From contig NZ_JAHLPY010000009.1 in the NCBI RefSeq assembly GCF_018918155.1, forward strand, positions 23,330-87,329: a DNA stretch of 64,000 nucleotides. The letters run 5' to 3'. Under the pieces are notes generated by a model, which saw nothing but the letters and a program-made list of their open reading frames with translations, did not search any database and was not told the DNA's origin. Source of the DNA: Anaerostipes sp. MSJ-23. Its GTDB lineage: Bacteria > Bacillota > Clostridia > Lachnospirales > Lachnospiraceae. This document shows, one piece after another, positions 61,833 through 64,000 of this stretch (positions are counted from its first letter, which is position 1; the number at the start of each line of letters is the position of its first letter). A program made the position numbers and the translations under genes.

Positions 61833-62516
61833 ATGTTAATTTTAATTGATGACGCAGATTTAACAAAAATTGAAGAACTTTATAAACAATATCCTTATGA
61901 TGGAGTTACAACAAATCCAACGATTTTAAGCAAGACGGGAAATCCGAACCCAATGGATCAGCTAAAAAAGATTCGTGCTCTGATTCCTGAAGATTCCATG
62001 TTGCATGCACAGGTTTTATCTACAGAAACAGATGCCATGGTCAAAGAAGCAAAACATATGGTATCTGTTCTTGGAGAAAATACATATATTAAAGTACCTG
62101 TTACAGCCAACGGTTTAAAAGCGATTTCTATTTTAAGTAAAGAAGGAATTCATGTGACTGCAACTGCTATTTATGGTGTCATGCCCGCATTTATGGCTGC
62201 AAAAGCAGGTGCAAAATTCTTAGCACCTTACGTAAATCGATTAGATAACCTTGGTTATGATGGTGTTCAGATTGCAAAAGATATTCACACAATTGTAAAA
62301 GCTGCTGGGTATGAAGCAGAAGTTCTTGGCGCTTCCTTCAAAAACTCTCAGCAAGTTCTTGATATGGGCAAATTCGGAATTGGTTCTGTTACAATAAATC
62401 CAGATACTTTAAAAGCACTTGCATTCAATGGTGTCGCTGAAAATGCTGTAAAAGACTTTATCCATGACTTTGAAGGATGTTGTGGCGAAGGCAAGACTAT
62501 GCTTGATTTTGAATAA
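61833..62516 (+). CDS. fsa: Fructose-6-phosphate aldolase / transaldolase-like protein
   Basis: The 227-residue TIM-barrel protein of the small transaldolase family has the Schiff-base Lys in TYIKVPVTANGLKA near residue 87 and the YDGVTTNPTIL motif near 22. Fsa-type enzymes cleave fructose 6-phosphate to dihydroxyacetone and glyceraldehyde 3-phosphate. Placement right after the mannitol operon suggests it acts on the fructose 6-phosphate produced there. It has its own ribosome site (AGGAGG) after the operon terminator, so some read-through or a separate promoter is needed. Confidence 0.88.
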   Translation: MLILIDDADLTKIEELYKQYPYDGVTTNPTILSKTGNPNPMDQLKKIRALIPEDSMLHAQVLSTETDAMVKEAKHMVSVLGENTYIKVPVTANGLKAISILSKEGIHVTATAIYGVMPAFMAAKAGAKFLAPYVNRLDNLGYDGVQIAKDIHTIVKAAGYEAEVLGASFKNSQQVLDMGKFGIGSVTINPDTLKALAFNGVAENAVKDFIHDFEGCCGEGKTMLDFE

Positions 62517-62540
62517 TATTACATAACTTTATAGATAAGA

Positions 62541-62562
62541 AAAACGGCGATTCCGCCGTTTT
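62541..62562. terminator. Bidirectional terminator between fsa and the AEC gene
   Basis: AAAACGGCG-ATTC-CGCCGTTTT is a perfect 9-bp stem with T-runs on both strands, serving two convergent genes. Confidence 0.92.
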
Positions 62563-62573
62563 TTTACATATTT

Positions 62574-63491
62574 TTAAACAAACACAAAACTCATCAACGC
62601 TGTGATTGTAAAAAATGAAATTACAGTTGTTACCATAATTCCTTCTGATAAAACTCTTGTATCCTGTCCATTATTTTCTGCTTGGATTAAAGGAAGATTC
62701 GCAACTGGCATTGCGGCCTCCAGGCAAAAAGCCTGAACCATTTCCATCTCAAGCCCAAGTCCTTTTAATACGAAAAATAAGACAATTGGAAACAAAATCA
62801 TTCTTAGAATAATATAAATCCATATATTTTTATCTTTTATACAGCTTTTTACAGACATTTTAATAAAAGATACACCCAACAGACACATGGATAAAAATAC
62901 AGTTGCGTTTCCTACATAAATGACACTATTGGAAATAACCGTTGGAAGTTTCAATCCCGTCCAAAAAACAACCAATGTAAACAAAGACATAATAATTCCA
63001 GGACTTAAAAGATTTTTCCACTGAAATCTTTCATTCTTTCCTCCAAGGATTTTTACTCCATGTGTATAAAAAAATAGTCCAAACATAATATTAAATACGA
63101 TAATATAAAGCATACCATTGTTAGATAAAATAGTCTTTGCTACCGCAATGCCAATAAAACCAACATTCGTATAAACAACCATCATATTATAATATTTCCG
63201 TTTATCAGAATCGATTCCTAACAGATACGGAAATAAAACACCCAAAATACATAAAATAACATATAAGATAATAGCAATTAAAACTGCAATTAACAATTTG
63301 GTATGTGTTGCTGTAATTCTTCCTGATAAAACACAGGACAAGATCATCGCCGGATTACATACATCAAGTACAATCGAAGATAATTTCTGCTCAGTCTTTT
63401 CATCAATAATGCCTTTTTTCCCAAGATACATTCCTATGATTACTAAAATTGCTATAACAGCCATTTGTTGTATAATAACTTCTGTACTCAT
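62574..63491 (-). CDS. AEC-family (auxin efflux carrier-like) permease
   Basis: The 305-residue protein has about ten membrane helices in the two five-helix repeats of the AEC family, with VLDVCNPAMILSCVL near residue 42 and LEAAMPVANLPLIQAENNG near 258 as conserved broken-helix regions. Bacterial members export or exchange organic acids such as malate; the substrate is not visible. A GGAGAT site precedes the ATG. Copy B of the dispersed element lies directly upstream. Confidence 0.9.
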   Translation of the reverse strand: MSTEVIIQQMAVIAILVIIGMYLGKKGIIDEKTEQKLSSIVLDVCNPAMILSCVLSGRITATHTKLLIAVLIAIILYVILCILGVLFPYLLGIDSDKRKYYNMMVVYTNVGFIGIAVAKTILSNNGMLYIIVFNIMFGLFFYTHGVKILGGKNERFQWKNLLSPGIIMSLFTLVVFWTGLKLPTVISNSVIYVGNATVFLSMCLLGVSFIKMSVKSCIKDKNIWIYIILRMILFPIVLFFVLKGLGLEMEMVQAFCLEAAMPVANLPLIQAENNGQDTRVLSEGIMVTTVISFFTITALMSFVFV

Positions 63492-63532
63492 CTTTCATCT
63501 CCTTAAAAAATAAGTAAAAATTTTGTTTAAAC

Positions 63533-63634
63533 AAGAAAGAATCCTATTTTACAGGGTTCTCCGCCACAGTTTCTGCCCAGAGGCTTTTTTCTTTCATATG
63601 GGCTTTCATCAGAATTTCCTATGAAATAAAAAAA
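63533..63634. repeat. Dispersed intergenic element, copy B
   Basis: Shares both ends with 8069-8146 (AAGAAAGAATC, TTTTACAGG, TTCTCC, then TATGAAATAAAAAAA) and carries about 25 extra bases in the middle. On the minus strand AGGA-N7-ATG opens a 21-codon frame ending ENPVK. Like copy A it joins a terminator and precedes a minus-strand gene. Confidence 0.6.
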
Positions 63635-63660
63635 ACTTTGGTAAAATTACCAAAGTTTTT
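63630..63660 (-). terminator. Terminator of the tRNA cluster
   Basis: AAAACTTTGGTAA and TTACCAAAGTTTT form a 13-base inverted repeat with a minimal loop, directly downstream of tRNA-fMet; a T-run follows on the minus strand. Confidence 0.85.
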
Positions 63661-63662
63661 GA

Positions 63663-63736
<74 letters not shown>

Positions 63737-63755
63737 ATATTCTATAAATGCAACG

Positions 63756-63781
63756 AAAACACTTTTTTTAAAAAGTGTTTT
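63756..63781. other. Inverted repeat between tRNA-fMet and tRNA-Cys
   Basis: AAAACACTTTTT and AAAAAGTGTTTT are perfect complements two bases apart. On the minus strand it could act as a weak terminator or processing hairpin after tRNA-Cys. Confidence 0.5.
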
Positions 63782-63784
63782 AAA

Positions 63785-63855
63785 AGGCGCCGACCAGATT
63801 TGAACTGGTGATCAGGGAGTTGCAGTCCCATGCCTTACCACTTGGCTACGGCGCC
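63785..63855 (-). tRNA. tRNA-Cys (anticodon GCA)
   Basis: Acceptor GGCGCCG / CGGCGCC is fully paired, the discriminator base is T as expected for tRNA-Cys, and the anticodon loop reads CTGCAAC. CCA is not encoded. Confidence 0.95.
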
Positions 63856-63882
63856 ATATGAATATGTCAGAAATTAAAAAGA

Positions 63883-63954
63883 TGACTCCAACGGGATTTG
63901 AACCCGTGTTACCGCCGTGAAAGGGCGGTGTCTTAACCACTTGACCATGGAGCC
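63883..63954 (-). tRNA. tRNA-Glu (anticodon TTC)
   Basis: Acceptor GGCTCCA / TGGAGTC pairs with one G-T, the anticodon loop reads CTTTCAC, and the T loop TTCAAAT is present. First of three tRNA genes on the minus strand within the window. Confidence 0.95.
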
Positions 63955-63964
63955 TTTTTTCTTT

Positions 63965-63986
63965 GACCGCTTCACGGTCTTTTTTT
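63965..63986 (+). terminator. Short plus-strand terminator-like hairpin at the window edge
   Basis: GACCG-CTTCA-CGGTC followed by seven T. No plus-strand gene is visible upstream, so it may stop antisense transcription into the tRNA cluster or be incidental. Confidence 0.4.
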
Positions 63987-64000
63987 ATTGGTCTCCCCAA

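Noticed and set aside
63812..64000. 62-codon frame across the tRNA genes
   Set aside because: It is read through tRNA-Glu and tRNA-Cys sequence and is not a protein gene.

Overview
This is an AT-rich Gram-positive chromosomal window, most consistent with an anaerobic gut Lachnospiraceae; an Anaerostipes-like species is my best guess (inference from gene content). Supporting signs are a CIRCE-controlled hsp20/dnaJ-like operon, MutS2, YhaM, PdxST with PdxR, a hybrid-cluster protein, LPXTG pili with sortases, and an anaerobic glycerol cluster built on a DUF1667 protein. I see no prophage, insertion sequence, CRISPR array or rRNA operon.

Layout. 1-4.9 kb: a LysR gene cut by the window edge, divergent from a YczE-like membrane protein; an ABC exporter; the vitamin B6 genes pdxS-pdxT facing a MocR/PdxR regulator. 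6.3-13.2 kb: oligo-1,6-glucosidase, polysaccharide deacetylase, adenine deaminase, a cysteine-peptidase-like protein, a DUF1461 membrane protein and a glycerophosphodiesterase-like protein. 13.2-18.9 kb: a 2-hydroxyacid dehydrogenase, FucO-type alcohol dehydrogenase, a TetR regulator, and metY with a LysR gene. 19-26.5 kb: heat-shock operon, hcp, GNAT and HxlR genes beside a decaying flavoprotein locus, a lactonase-like propeller protein and an RlmD-type methyltransferase. 26.4-32.6 kb: yhaM, ppk1 with a Pho-box-like array, mutS2 and a DUF3783 gene.

32.7-45.8 kb is a complete sortase-assembled pilus locus on the minus strand. Reading with transcription: histidine kinase, SARP-like response regulator, coiled-coil protein, signal peptidase I, a 1573-residue tip adhesin with seven His/Cys repeats, the LPETG major pilin, class C sortase, an LPQTG minor pilin and a second sortase.

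45.8-55 kb: small metabolic genes, then glycerol uptake and catabolism (GlpA-like and GlpB-like flavoproteins, DUF1667, a GpsA-like protein with an altered Rossmann loop, GlpK, GlpF). Two promoters in this cluster share a 21-bp inverted repeat, TTAATCA-N7-TGATTAA, at nearly the same distance from the -35 box. 55-62.5 kb: a LacI regulator and a mannitol operon (EIIA, EIICB, MtlD, an MtlR without its EIIA domain, a second EIIA) followed by a fructose-6-phosphate-aldolase-like gene. The window ends with an AEC permease and tRNA-Glu, tRNA-Cys and initiator tRNA-fMet.

Most new signals are regulatory: the glp operator pair, three distinct palindromes before the mannitol operon, the Pho-box-like array of ppk, HxlR boxes flanking a decayed locus, a terminator for rlmD embedded in the opposing gene, and a two-copy dispersed element containing a possible short peptide.
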